Notes: generated by a model not told the origin, from the sequence alone. Positions 11,039 through 21,683 are shown, numbered from the stretch's first letter. The stretch is 64,000 nt of DNA from Cordylochernes scorpioides (GCA_030710605.1 CP092863.1:143126623-143190622); one strand, 5' to 3'. Made by a program: numbers and translations.

Positions 11039-11227
11039 ACTTTTTATTTTTCCGTTCTCCATTACTCTTCATGTTTCACCTTTCCATACCTCATCCTCAA
11101 AGTTAGAAATGTCGCTATTTCTCTTTGAAAATAAATTTCGATTTTTAAAAGAAACATTCGCGGTATAATTTTAATTTTCGTTTTACAATCATCAGCCGCG
11201 TTATATTGTATTTTAAAAATGGAATAT

Positions 11228-12283
11228 CCTGGCCTTTTTATCTTTTATTTTTTTATTTCGTTTTTTAATGTGCTAAGCGTATTTACGCAAGTTTGGCCTT
11301 TAATACCCATTTCTTGGTTTTTCGGGAAACCATTGGGACCAAAATATCTTTTTTGGTCGCAATGGTTCAGCCTACTCCACGCTGACGAGCGCCAAAAGCG
11401 CGAAACGCGTTCGTGGATGGGTTTTCTTGATTTATCAAGAAATTGGGTTGGCCAAATATCAGGGAACAGGCTAAATCAATGTTTAGTTGATTTCTGTTCT
11501 ACCAGATGGCGCTCTGCCTTCTGTAAAGCACATGTGCTCCTGGTCAGGATATGCCATTTTCAATATTGATTTTAACACCTGATCTTTTTATCTTTTTTTT
11601 TATTTCGTTTTTTTAATGTGCTAAGCGTATTTACGCAAGTTTGGCCTTAAATACCCATTTCTTGGTTTTTCGGGAAGCCATTTGGATCAAAAAATATTTT
11701 TGGTCGCAATGGTTAAGCCTACTCCACGTTGACGAGCGCCAAAAGCGCGAAACGCGTTCGTGGATGGCTTTTCTTTATTTATCAATAAATTGGGTTGGCC
11801 AAATATCAGGGAAAAGGCTAAATCAATGTTTAGTTGATTTCTCTTCTACCAGATGACGCTCTGCCTTCTGTAAAGCACATGTGCTCCTGGTCAGGATATG
11901 CCATTTTTAATATTGATTTTAACACCTGATCTTTTATCTTTTATTTTTTTTATTTCGTTTTTTAATGCGCTAAGCGTATTTACGCAAGTTTGGCCTTAAA
12001 TACCCATTTCTTGGTTTTTCGGGAAACCATTGGGATCAAAAAATATTTTTGGTCGCAATGGTTCAGCCTACTCCACGCTGACGAGCGCCAAAAGCGCGAA
12101 ACGCGTTCGTGGATGGCTTTTCTTGATTTATCAAAAAATTGGTTTGGCCAAATATCAGGGAACAGGCTAAATCAATGTTTAGTTGATTTCTGTTCCACAA
12201 GATGGCGCTCTGCCTTCTGTAAAGCACATGTGCTCCTGGTCAGGGTATGCCATTTTAATATATATATATATATATAGCCATGC
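11228..12283 (+). repeat. 350-bp satellite, three units, block A
   Basis: Three units with periods of 347 and 349 bp, judged from the recurring GGTCGCAATGG at 11355, 11702 and 12051. Each encodes a similar open frame (LLHADERQKRETRSW) with no known domain and no consistent start, so a coding role is unlikely. Each carries a near match to the CTCF consensus (CTACCAGATGGCGCT at 11499-11513), degraded in the second unit. Block B has three matching units at 51441-52495. Confidence 0.8.
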
Positions 12284-12400
12284 AATACAGCACCACTCTA
12301 GATGAATTACATATTTATTATGGCTCAATTGATTATACTAACAGTGTTGCTGGATCTTTATATTTACACAGATTATACTATATACAACATATATATGTTG

Positions 12401-12522
12401 TAAATAAAACTACAACCTTTCGCAATAAGTTTCTTTTATTATGATATATCATAATAAAAGAAACTTATTGCGAAAGGTTGTAGTTTTATTTTAAAATTTG
12501 TAGCGCAATTTTTTCGTTACTT
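12401..12522. mobile_element. 122-bp palindromic element with 13-bp TSD
   Basis: Absent from unit copies II, III and IV at the same site. It is flanked by the exact 13-mer CATATATATGTTG (12388-12400 and 12523-12535). It contains a perfect 90-bp palindrome (12402-12491, 45-bp arms, no loop) and a short unique tail. There is no coding capacity. Confidence 0.85.
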
Positions 12523-12605
12523 CATATATATGTTGAAAACCAAGCAATCCACTTTGAATGTAGTACGCTTTTTTTTTTTTTGGATTGAATGTTTATTACA
12601 ATTTT

Positions 12606-12645
12606 CAATATTTCGATGAAGGAGTTCGCCTATCTTCATCGGGGG
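12606..12645 (-). ncRNA. hammerhead-like hairpin, unit copy I
   Basis: The minus strand reads CCGATGA, a hairpin, then CGAAATATTG, with CGATGAAG and CTTCATCG as an outer stem. The layout parallels the motifs in the 37-kb hairpin element. The core differs from CUGANGA at one or more positions, so activity is doubtful. Confidence 0.3.
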
Positions 12646-12665
12646 AATTCATACCTTGTAAACAT

Positions 12666-12806
12666 CCACGTGAAGTGGCGAGGGTTTGTATAAGACAGAT
12701 TGGTGTGAACAAATTTATTATTATATATTTTAAATATATTTCTATTGAAAGATTTGGCCACACCAACCAGCCTTATACAAACCCTCGCAACTCGTGCATC
12801 ACGTGG
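12666..12806. repeat. imperfect inverted repeat within the 7.5-kb unit
   Basis: Arms share CCACGTG and CGAGGGTTTGTATAAG, each present as its reverse complement across an AT-rich loop. It recurs in all unit copies and underlies a conserved 92-codon open frame (12585-12863) that I do not accept as a gene. Confidence 0.7.
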
Positions 12807-12894
12807 TTAATTTCTTTTCAAAGTTTGAATTCAAAGACTTCGCCGATATGTTCCCTTCTCTAACTTCAAGCAAACGTTCCTCCTCCTCATCCTT

Positions 12895-14540
12895 AACCAT
12901 CCGTCCCCTGCTCATCCTCAAACATCCGTCCCCCTGCTCATCCTCAACCATCCGTCTCCCTGCTCATCCTGATGCATCCGTCCCCCTCCTCATCCTCAAC
13001 CATCCGTCCCCTACTCATCCTCATGGATCCGTCCCTCTCACCATCCTCAACCATCCGTCCCTCTCACCATCATCAACCATCCGTTCCTTCTCACCATCTT
13101 CAACCATCCGTCCCTCTCACCATCCTCAACCATCCGTCCCTCTCACCATCCTGCAGCATCCGTTCCTCTCCTCATCCTCAAACCTCCGTTCCTCCTCATC
13201 CTCAAACCTCCGTTCCTCTCCTCATCCTCAAACCTCCGTTCCTCCTCCTCCTCTAGAATCCGTCCTTCTTACCATCTTCAACCATCCGTCCTCTCCTCAA
13301 CATCCTCAATAATCCATCCTCTCCTCAACATCCCAAACATCCGTCCTCTCCTCACCATCTTCAACCATCCGTCCTCTCCTAAACATCCTCAAACATCCGT
13401 CCTCTTCTCAACATATTCAACCATCCGTCCCCCTGCTCATCCTCAAAAATCCGTCCTCTCCTCATCTTCAACCATCCGTCCTCTCCTCATCCTCAAATAT
13501 CCGTCCTCTCCTCATCATCAAGCATCCGTCCCTCTCCTTATCCAAGCATCTGTGTTCCTCCTCAATCTCCATAATTCTGTCCTCCTCAATTTCAGTCAAC
13601 CGCCCTCCTTCCGAAAATACGCTTCTCATCTTCCTCCGTATTCAGAAATCCGTTACCTCTCCAATTTCAACCATCAGTCCCTCTCACAAACCTCAACTCA
13701 TCCGTTCCTCTCCCAAACTTCACTCATCCGTTCTCCTTACCATCCTCAAGCATCCACCCCCCTCCTCTTCCTCAAGCATAAATCCTCCTCCCCCCTTCTC
13801 ATCCTCAAGCATCCGTCCCCCTCCTCATCTTCAAACATCCATCCCCCTCCTCATCCTCAAGCATCCGTCCCCCTCCTCTTCCTCAAGCATCGATACCCCT
13901 CCCCCTACTCATCCTCAAGCATCCGTCCCCCTCCTCATCCTCAAGCATCCGTCTCTTTCCTCATCCTCAAGCATCCGTCCCTCTGCTCATCCTCAAGCAT
14001 CCGTCCCCCTCTCTTCCTCAAGCATCCGTCCCACTCCTCATCCTCAAATATCCGTCCCACTACTCATCCTCAAATATCCGTCCCCCTCCTCATCCTCAAG
14101 CATCCGTCCCTCTGCTCATCGTCAAGCATCCGTCCCCCTCCTCATCCTCAATCATCCGTCCCCCTCCTCATCCTCAAGCATCCGCCCCCCTCCTCATCCT
14201 CAAACATCCGTCCCTCTGCTCATCCTCAAGCATCCGTCCCTCTGCTCATCCTCAAGAATCCTTCCCACTCCTCTTCCTCAAGCATCCGTTCCTCTGCTCA
14301 TCCTCAAGCATCCGTCCCCCTCCTCATCCTCAAGCATCCGTCCCCCTCCTCTTCCTCAAGCATCCGTCCCCCTCCTCATCTTCAAGCATCCGTCCCCCTC
14401 CTCATCCTCAAGCATCCGTCCCCCTCCTCATACTCAAGCATCCGTCCCTCTCCTCATCCTCAACCATCCAACCTCCTGCCCAACCTCATCTATCCGTCCT
14501 CTTTTCTAATCTCAACCATCCGTCTCCTCCCCAAGTTTGG
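12895..14540. repeat. 26-bp CT-rich minisatellite, unit copy I
   Basis: Long array of units with CATCCGTCCCCCTCCTCATC followed by CTCAAG. A stop-free 26-bp unit is read through all three frames, so a 26-residue peptide repeat appears in each and yields frames of up to 344 codons. Low-copy variants at 13270-13730 include short unique stretches. Confidence 0.9.
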
Positions 14541-14800
14541 CGAGGAGGACGGGTGGTTGAGGTTGGAATGGAGGACGGATGCTTGAGGATGAGGAGGGGG
14601 ATGGATGCTTGAGGATGAGGAGAGGGACGGATGCTTGAGTATGAGGAGGGGGACGGATGCTTGAGGATGAGGAGGGGGACGGATGCTTGAGGATGAGCAG
14701 AGGGACGGATGCTTGAGGATGAGGAGGGGGATAGGTGGTTGAGGTTGGGGAAGGGAAGGATGGATTAAGTTGGGGAGAGGATCGAATGTTGAAGTCAACC
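14541..14800. repeat. inverted block of the 26-bp minisatellite
   Basis: The CT-rich strand becomes GA-rich at about 14540 (near AAGTTTGGCGAGGAGGAC) and switches back near 14800. The switch is conserved in copies II and III, so the inversion predates their duplication. Confidence 0.85.
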
Positions 14801-15576
14801 ATCCGTCATCACCCTAACCTCAACCATCCGTCTCATCTCCCCAACCTCAACCATAATGAATAAGATAAATTAATAAATGATTCTAAATCCTATGAACAAG
14901 TGAAATTATTATAAACCCTAAGATTATAATAAGAGTAATCATCGTGATTGGTCATACACGTGTAGATGCATCTCTCTTGATTGTGTACTGTAATTTGCTG
15001 ATGGCTTGTGCCATCTTTCGGCATAAATATCAACTTATACTAAATATATAATTTATAAACTAAATATATAATTAATTTCTTATTTTATAGATGCACTATA
15101 TAATTTATAGTTATATTTTCAAGATATATTTTTCTTTCAATTTATCAAACTGTTCAAAGTACAATTCAACCTTTGCACTATTATTTCATAAAGACATTTC
15201 AATTCATATATTTAATCTATGTAATGCGTTTTTATTCATATGAACAACATCCTCTTGCAGTTTTACAATAATATCTAATTTATAAAATTAAATTTGAAGT
15301 CCTGAGATATCATTCAACCAGCATGTATCATCCACCAAGCATGTAATTTTCAAAATTTTGTTTTCAAACAGCAATAATGTAGTATATTTTTCTCTCAATA
15401 TATAATAAGTATTTAAAATATGTATATAATAATTTATATATATAAATAGTATTTATTATTAAGTTGTTAACGTGATAATCCTGTTGAAGGACTGACAAAT
15501 CCGAAAGTTTTAAAATAAAAAGTTGCATAAGAAACTCAACCATTGAAGCTTCATTTATTTTATAATAATATCTAAT
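14801..15576. other. AT-rich unit backbone, copy I
   Basis: Non-coding sequence shared with 30966-32150 and 56956-57720. No gene seen. Confidence 0.6.
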
Positions 15577-15663
15577 TTCTGAACGGTAAAATCTTCCCAA
15601 TTACATGCTTGGTAAGGACAAAAATTCAGGAGATGAGTTTCTTTCAACACTTTATTAGGACAT

Positions 15664-15696
15664 CAAGCTTTCGGGCACAGCGTGGCCCTTCTACAG
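15664..15696 (-). ncRNA. hammerhead-like motif in PLE repeat
   Basis: The minus strand reads CTGTAGA, a stem GGGC/GCCC, then CGAAAGCTTG. The order box-stem-GAAA-palindromic AGCT matches the minimal hammerhead motifs known from PLE flanking repeats, which are thought to act as dimers. The first box differs from CUGANGA at its fourth base (U for A), so cleavage may be lost. Confidence 0.5.
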
Positions 15697-16033
15697 GATC
15701 AAATGTATAAGAAAAATGATACACTATATACACGAAGAATAAATCAGCATATGTATTATTAGAATTAGTTGTAAAATTTTTAAAATAATCGGTAATACTT
15801 AGGATTTTTGTTTAAAAAGAATATCGAGACAAAAGCAAATTAATAAAATTTGTTAAGAAGAATAATATACGAATATTACAAGGTATTAAGATAAAAGCGC
15901 AACAAGACTAAAAGGACGTTCCCACGGTTCGACGTAAACTGAGATAAAACCATGAGTATTTAAAAGGCAAAACAGTCCAAAAGGACACTAAAATAAATGA
16001 ACAAAACAGGGAATTCATGGGGTACATCGATGG

Positions 16034-17455
16034 CTATTTATGTAATAAGCTTATATACGGCTCAGGTACATCAATATGTCTGTTTATACTATTATATCTC
16101 AGAGATAGCAAGGCCTCGACACCCAATCTTTTGTGTTTATGTGGTATGTTAGAATAATGTGATCTTGGATCAGTTGTGTTGAAACTATGTCCTGTCTGTG
16201 ATATGTGCTGGACAATAAGTGATTTCGGATCGTTATGTCTGATGTTTCTGTCGTGTTCCTGTATTCTGTCTTTAATGTAACGGCCAGTTTCACCTACATA
16301 AACACTGTCGCAATCGTTGCATTTTATGGAATAAACAGCATTGTTTCTTTGAAGAGTGTTCCGAGGTGTGTTGTCTTTGGTAATAGGGTTCCTTAAGATA
16401 GTGCCTATACTAGGGGTGTTGGAAAAGTAGGTGCGGATGCCGAAGTTCTTTAGTTCTCTAGCTATTTTTATGCTTTGCAAGGAATATGGTATTGTGCAGA
16501 TGGATTTATAGTTGTCATATATCTTGGTGCGGGATGGGTTATGGAAATGCCTTAAAATAAAGTTTTTAGGATAACCAGAGGACATTAAATTTGAAATTAT
16601 GTTATTTGTTTCCTTTTGCTTTGACTCCTCAGTGTTACAGTGGGTATATATTCTCTTGGACAAGGTTCTTACCGTATTGATTTTATGGCTTAATGGGCAG
16701 AAAGATGAGAAGTTTATATACATTGGGTGAAAGGTGGGTTTATAATAGACTTCAGTATTATATCTTTTGCGTGTTTTTGTTATGCGTATGTCCAAAAATG
16801 CCAAAGAGTCACATGTTTCAGTATCGGAAGTAAAGTCTATGTCTTGATAGAAATTATTCAATGTGTTGAGTATATCATTAAAGGCGTTAATTTTGATTAT
16901 AGCAAAGACGTCATCTATGTATCTAGACCAGATTAAAATGTCGTCTGGGAAGATATTAACTATACGTTTATCTATCTTGCGCATCACTATTTCTGAAAGG
17001 GGAGAGGATAATGGGCTACCCATAGGGGTGCCTTTGGTCTGTTTGAAGTAAGCTTGGTTGAATTTGAAAATACTATGGCAAAGACTGATTTTGATAAGTG
17101 CAATGAGTTTGGAAATGGTGTCTGTGGGGCAACCTTGTTCGATTAGAAATTCTGTGGTGCAATCTAGAATAAGCTGGTGGGGGAGACTGGGATATAAATT
17201 AACAACATCGAATGAGACCATGATGGTGCCAGGTGTAACTGTTGTTTGTTGTAACTTACCTATGAAGACAGGAATGGAGGAAATGGTCGTCGGGGAGTCA
17301 CTATCTCTGAGCATCGGGGCCAGTATTTTGGCTAGATAAGTTGCTAACGGAGCTGCAGGGGAGAGGTGGTACGCGATGATGGGTCTTAGTGGGATACCTT
17401 CTTTGTGTAATTTAGGTAGACCGTAAATATAAGCTTTTGACATTATATTGGACAA
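16034..17455 (-). CDS. PLE reverse transcriptase and GIY-YIG endonuclease, C-terminal part
   Basis: A 473-residue frame carries the telomerase-like RT of Penelope elements: YGLPKLHK near residue 11, RPIIA at 24, catalytic Asp in SFDVVNLYPSLP at 83, GTPMGSPLSSP at 142-152 and the catalytic YIDD at 179-182. The C-terminus is a GIY-YIG nuclease (VYSIKC at 374, YVGETGR at 386-392, His401, putative metal-binding Glu447). Together these would prime and extend on genomic DNA during insertion. The frame begins in mid-protein: the N-terminal part lies in another frame at 17478-18356, separated by a probable single-base indel in an A8 run at about 17486-17493. The true start is therefore not the Met at 17455. 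Confidence 0.9.
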   Translation of the reverse strand: MSNIMSKAYIYGLPKLHKEGIPLRPIIAYHLSPAAPLATYLAKILAPMLRDSDSPTTISSIPVFIGKLQQTTVTPGTIMVSFDVVNLYPSLPHQLILDCTTEFLIEQGCPTDTISKLIALIKISLCHSIFKFNQAYFKQTKGTPMGSPLSSPLSEIVMRKIDKRIVNIFPDDILIWSRYIDDVFAIIKINAFNDILNTLNNFYQDIDFTSDTETCDSLAFLDIRITKTRKRYNTEVYYKPTFHPMYINFSSFCPLSHKINTVRTLSKRIYTHCNTEESKQKETNNIISNLMSSGYPKNFILRHFHNPSRTKIYDNYKSICTIPYSLQSIKIARELKNFGIRTYFSNTPSIGTILRNPITKDNTPRNTLQRNNAVYSIKCNDCDSVYVGETGRYIKDRIQEHDRNIRHNDPKSLIVQHISQTGHSFNTTDPRSHYSNIPHKHKRLGVEALLSLRYNSINRHIDVPEPYISLLHK

Positions 17456-17477
17456 AAAATATTTGCATTCTTCGGAA

Positions 17478-18356
17478 CTAATGATTTTTTTTCCTCAGCA
17501 GATTGTTGATTTCTTTTTTAAAAGAAGAGGTTGCGGTATTCTGATCATCTATGGATATGGGGGTAAACGTGTGCGGGTCAACAAGTATTGTGTCCATCTT
17601 GGAAATGTATTCGGATGTGTTCATGATGACTGTAAGTGAACCTTTATCAGATCTAGTGATGGTTATATCTTTGTTCGTTGTTAGTGAGCGCAATACATTT
17701 TTGTTGATTTGGTAGGTATGTTGGGTTTGGTTGTGGTCGCTAAGGACTGTTGCGGTGTGCTGTCTGATTTTAAACTTCTCTTGATGATTTAAGCGGAAAA
17801 TGGAAGATTCAACCCCTGCTATGATTGTTATGGCATCAGCTCTAGCTTGAGGTCTATATTTAAGTCCTTTAGATAATATGTTTATATGCTCTGTAGTAGA
17901 CTGGAAACTAGAGAGATTCACTATTGTTTGTAGGGCATTGTACGGCGCGAGTTTGAAGTTATATTTTCTGGACCAATGTGTTAGTTTCTTATTATGTCTA
18001 GCTGTAATGGTAATATCTTGCTTTTTGATGTTTTCTGTGATTCTTCTAAGAAAATCAGCCATGTCTTGAACTGTTAAACGCATGGACTGGTGAAATAGGA
18101 GGCCTTTAACTGATTTTGTGAGGATACGGATGTGTGAATAGCAACCTTTAGTGCGGGCTCGTAGTAGCTTAAAATGAGTTTCTGTGATGATTTTGGCAGA
18201 GTAGTGATTGCCGATCGGATCTTTCATACGCAAAGATGGAGGAATGAATCCTTGGTTTTCGCATATTTTGTTAAAGGCAAGATGCTTCTTCCATTTTGCC
18301 AACGCAAGTGATTTTTTGAGGAGGTTCTTCATGTAGAAACGTGTATCAGGATTCAT
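17478..18356 (-). CDS. PLE polyprotein, N-terminal part
   Basis: A 292-residue frame starting MNPDTRF. It contains the conserved PLE N-terminal signatures LSKGLKYRP (161-169) and RSDKGSLTVIM (235-245), which precede the RT core in intact elements. It ends right after LLRKKN, where a run of eight A shifts the frame. Reading past the run in the other frame leads directly into 16034-17455. A real mutation or a homopolymer sequencing error would look the same. The Met at 18356 lies 34 bp from the element's upstream edge and is a plausible start. Confidence 0.85.
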   Translation of the reverse strand: MNPDTRFYMKNLLKKSLALAKWKKHLAFNKICENQGFIPPSLRMKDPIGNHYSAKIITETHFKLLRARTKGCYSHIRILTKSVKGLLFHQSMRLTVQDMADFLRRITENIKKQDITITARHNKKLTHWSRKYNFKLAPYNALQTIVNLSSFQSTTEHINILSKGLKYRPQARADAITIIAGVESSIFRLNHQEKFKIRQHTATVLSDHNQTQHTYQINKNVLRSLTTNKDITITRSDKGSLTVIMNTSEYISKMDTILVDPHTFTPISIDDQNTATSSFKKEINNLLRKKNH

Positions 18357-18477
18357 AGTGCGACAAGCAAAATAAAACAGTATTTAAGATTTCTAAACGG
18401 TAAAATCTTCCCAATTACATGCTTGGTAAGGACAAAAATTCAGGAGATGAGTTTCTTTCAACACTTTATTAGGACAT

Positions 18478-18510
18478 CAAGCTTTCGGGCACAGCGTGGC
18501 CCTTCTACAG
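18478..18510 (-). ncRNA. hammerhead-like motif in second PLE repeat
   Basis: Same sequence as 15664-15696, placed at the same offset from the repeat start. Two flanking copies are the arrangement expected for PLE ribozyme-like motifs. Confidence 0.5.
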
Positions 18511-18847
18511 GATCAAATGTATAAGAAAAATGATACACTATATACACGAAGAATAAATCAGCATATGTATTATTAGAATTAGTTGTAAAATTTTTAAAAT
18601 AATCGGTAATACTTAGGATTTTTGTTTAAAAAGAATATCGAGACATAAGCAAATTAATAAAATTTGTTAAGAAGAATAATATACGAATATTACAAGGTAT
18701 TAAGATAAAAGCGCAACAAGACTAAAAGGACGTTCCCACGGTTCGACGTAAACTGAGATAAAACCATGAGTATTTATAAGGCAAAACAGTCCAAAAGAAC
18801 ACTAAAATAAATGAACAAAACAGGGAATTCATGGGGTACATCGATGG

Positions 18848-19767
18848 CTATTTATGTAATAAGCTTATATACGGCTCAGGTACATCAATATGTCTGTTTA
18901 TACTATTATATCTCAGAGATAGCAAGGCCTCGACAACCAATCTTTTGTGTTTATGTGGTATGTTAGAATAATGTGATCTTGGATCAGTTGTGTTGAAACT
19001 TTGTCCTGTCTGTGATATGTGCTGGACAATAAGTGATTTCGGATCGTTATGTCTGATGTTTCTGTCGTGTTCCTGTATTCTTTCTTTAATGTAACGGCCA
19101 GTTTCACCTACATAAACACTGTCGCAATCGTTGCATTTTATGGAATAAACAGCATTGTTTCTTTGAAGAGTGTTCCGAGGTGTGTTGTCTTTGGTAATAG
19201 GGTTCCTTAAGATAGTGCCTATACTAGGGGTGTTGGAAAAGTAGGTGCGGATGCCGAAGTTCTTTAGTTCTCTAGCTATTTTTATGCTTTGCAAGGAATA
19301 TGGTATTGTGCAGATGGATTTATAGTTGTCATATATCTTGGTGCGGGATGGGTTATGGAAATGCCTTAAAATAAAGTTTTTAGGATAACCAGAGGACATT
19401 AAATTTGAAATTATGTTATTTGTTTCCTTTTGCTTTGACTCCTCAGTGTTACAGTGGGTATATATTCTCTTGGACAAGGTTCTTACCGTATTGATTTTAT
19501 GGCTTAATGGGCAGAAAGATGAGAAGTTTATATACATTGGGTGAAAGGTGGGTTTATAATAGACTTCAGTATTATATCTATTGCGTGTTTTTGTTATGCG
19601 TATGTCCAAAAATGCCAAAGAGTCACATGTTTCAGTCTCGGAAGTAAAGTCTATGTCTTGATAGAAATTATTCAATGTGTTGAGTATATCATTAAAGGCG
19701 TTAATTTTGATTATAGCAAAGACGTCATCTATGTATCTAGACCAGATTAAAATGTCGTCTGGGAAGG
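18848..19767 (-). pseudogene. PLE RT/GIY-YIG C-terminal fragment
   Basis: Matches the first PLE from the YIDD-proximal region to the C-terminus. The GIY-YIG motifs are intact, with a few substitutions such as VVEAL for GVEAL at the Glu motif. The RT catalytic region upstream is lost, so it cannot encode a working RT. Confidence 0.85.
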
Positions 19768-20044
19768 TATCACTACTCTGCCAAAATCATCACAGAAACT
19801 CATTTTAAGCTACTACGAGCCCGCACTAAAGGTTGCTATTCGTCTTTGCTAACCTAATTTTCATTATAATCTAATTCTCGCTTCGCGATGGAATTAATTC
19901 ACAATTTAATATGAACCAGCTAATATTGTCCATTTGAAATGGGTTGACAGTTAGAATTTGTGTCTAGATATTGAAAGCCCTACTTTTATAGAATAATTTA
20001 ATACATCTACGCTCTCTATCACAAATAGAATGTTTTAAAACTAG

Positions 20045-20515
20045 AGAATACCTTAGTCAAACTAACTTATTAAAGCGTATACAGTTCCATCCAAATTTTA
20101 TAGTCACTCAATTTGTCACATCACACGGCCAGAAATACTTACATTAAAGAGGTCTATCAGAAACACCAAATTGTTCCTGCGGAGAAACTAAAAGAACTCA
20201 AATTAACTTAATCAAACTAACTTATTTAAGCGTACACAGTTCCATCCAAATTTTATAGTCACTCAACTTGTCACATCCCACGGAAAAATTCCAGAAATAC
20301 TTACATAAAAGAGGTCTATCAGAAACATCAAATTGTTCCTGCGGAGAAACTGAACAAACTTCACCTTATCTATGACTGTCCGAACTTTACAGAAGTGAGA
20401 CATCGATTGTTCCCTTATCTAAATGATTTAACTCTCTTACATCAGCCACTTTGTCTATATAAATTTTATGAACTCTGTCGAAAAATACATGTAAATTTTT
20501 AATTATAAGTTCTAA
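20045..20515 (+). pseudogene. LINE C-terminal zinc-knuckle relic, copy I
   Basis: Across two frames the plus strand reads QFHPNFIVTQFVTSHG, KYLHKRGLSET, CSCGETEQT and then LIYDCPNFTEVRHRLFP. This is the CxCGxxEQTxxHLxxxCP tail of I/Jockey-type LINE proteins, ending at a TAA near 20503. About 150 bp of the segment is duplicated in tandem (about 20050-20215 and 20220-20350). It recurs in copies II and III. Confidence 0.7.
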
Positions 20516-21149
20516 TTTGTTTGTTGTTTTGTTTGTTTCCCCTGTAATAGGTGCAAATATTTCAATATCGCTACTGATTGATTAATAAATGAAATAAAAT
20601 TAATGTATTTCGGTTTGAAATAAATAATAAATATATAACCTCATAACGCCTAGAGAATATATAAATGTATATTAGTTTCATTTTGTTTCATTGGATTGAT
20701 ATAACAACCTGTATATACATATCAAGTTTCATGATATTTCATTATTTCCTTTTTTTCCGTATGTATTACTTTCTATTTCAACTAGTGTATATATATGTTA
20801 TATTAAAATATTATTTTATTTGAGAGAAATTATATTTCATAGATTCAAATACTCTGCTAAATCGACCGCCAGAGGTCACGCTTCCCCTATATAAAACCGA
20901 TTGTTGTTGTTTCCCGATGGCCGGCTCAAATCTTTTGTACATTATGTAAATAGGTTTAATTTTTTGTTCTTACGCCTTAAGCCAGGCAGTACTTTTATCA
21001 AATTATGTTTTTATATATTCCATAAGCTCAATTAAATCTATTTTTGATCTTTACTATTGTTATTATACTTTCAAGATTTTAACCACGACATAGCATAATC
21101 CTCAATATAACCAAAACCAAGCCGAAAATCTTTTTATTTATATAATATA
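20516..21149. other. AT-rich unit backbone
   Basis: Non-coding, shared with 33126-33790 and 58736-59387. No gene seen. Confidence 0.6.
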
Positions 21150-21645
21150 CTAGACGAATGACCCAAGCAACGCCCGGGTTTACCCGATTAAATGTTTTAT
21201 TCAAACACTATTCGTTACAATTATAAATTGGCGCCGTGGATGTCACTCTTGTGAAACGTCCCGCTCCAAACTTTACAGTTAGATTAGTTATGATATAAAT
21301 CTTCAAATCGAGCGAGCGTCTATAAATATTTCGATTTAGATCAAGTATTCTAATTATTAAGCGAACTATTATTAATAAAATTTTGAGAAGATTTCGATTT
21401 TAAACGTATTTATAACCTTGATAGAGGGCGCTGTTCGTGAGCTAAGTAGAATAATTTGAATATATAGTTTTAATATTTAATTTATATATAATTTAAAATA
21501 GCCTATCGTTTTCCTCGTATTTTTTTACCTATGAATGGAAATTTTGGTTTGAATTAGTGAACTACTGCGAATTTGTATACCGGACATACAAACCAACAAA
21601 CAAACAAACAAACATACAAAAATTCATTTTTATATATATAGAAGA
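21150..21645 (-). mobile_element. non-autonomous Helitron-like element, copy I
   Basis: On the minus strand it starts TCTTCTATATATATAAAAATG and ends in a GC-rich hairpin followed by CTAG, with host A on the 5' side and T on the 3' side and no duplication. These are standard Helitron termini. Copy II lacks it at the matching site (about 33790). No Rep/helicase is encoded. A (CAAA)n-like microsatellite lies near its 5' end. Confidence 0.7.
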
Positions 21646-21683
21646 TATAATATAAATGAGTTTTAAAAATTGTTAAAAAAAAA

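Larger units (their letters stand above)
8788..11212. mobile_element. inserted array of 289-bp tRNA-Thr-like repeats
   Basis: Head-to-tail 289-bp units, each with one 73-nt tRNA-like gene, run in minus orientation to about 10430. They then flip to plus orientation until 11212, forming a giant inverted repeat. The whole 2.4-kb block is flanked by the 15-bp repeat TTAAAAATGGAATAT (8773-8787 and 11213-11227). Block B has a single uninterrupted copy of that 15-mer at 51424-51438, so the array entered as one event. The right end stops in mid-unit. No protein is encoded. Confidence 0.85.
15577..18390 (-). mobile_element. Penelope-like retrotransposon, near full length
   Basis: The left junction at 15576/15577 is set by comparison with copy III, which runs uninterrupted past this point (57717 onward). 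The element is minus-strand, has one broken protein of roughly 770 residues, and starts its downstream repeat TTCTGAACGGTAAAATC at 15577. The same sequence restarts at 18391, so a second, 5'-truncated PLE sits directly upstream in its own direction. This is the usual pseudo-LTR arrangement of the group. Confidence 0.85.
18391..19842 (-). mobile_element. second PLE, 5'-truncated with inverted tip
   Basis: Nearly identical to 15577-16950 up to about 19767. A fragment of 75 bp (19768-19842) then follows in the opposite orientation and matches the N-terminal coding part of the first PLE (about 18127-18205). The right junction at 19842/19843 leads into unit sequence matching 58083 onward. About 360 bp of unit present in copy III (57720-58080) is missing here, so the insertion removed target DNA. 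Confidence 0.8.

Noticed and set aside
10345-11106. Open frames through the tRNA array
   Set aside because: They read across tRNA-like genes and their flanks and repeat with the 289-bp unit; they are shadows of the array.
11219-12277. Repeated frames with LLHADERQKRETRSW
   Set aside because: They follow the 350-bp satellite, whose period is not a multiple of three; starts differ between units, and no domain is recognised.
12585-12863. 92-codon frame conserved in four unit copies
   Set aside because: It spans an inverted repeat and the start of the minisatellite. Conservation follows from recent duplication and no domain is visible.
13552-14586. 344-codon open frame (and similar ones at 7396, 12794, 29298, 29869, 50231, 54876, 55613 and 62385)
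   Set aside because: They arise from 25- or 26-bp units without stops in any frame, so all three frames are open and give the same shifted peptide. Variants between copies include frame-breaking indels.
14490-14802. Minus-strand open frames over the minisatellites
   Set aside because: They are the inverted array block read on its CT-rich strand; no start, domain or conservation supports a gene.
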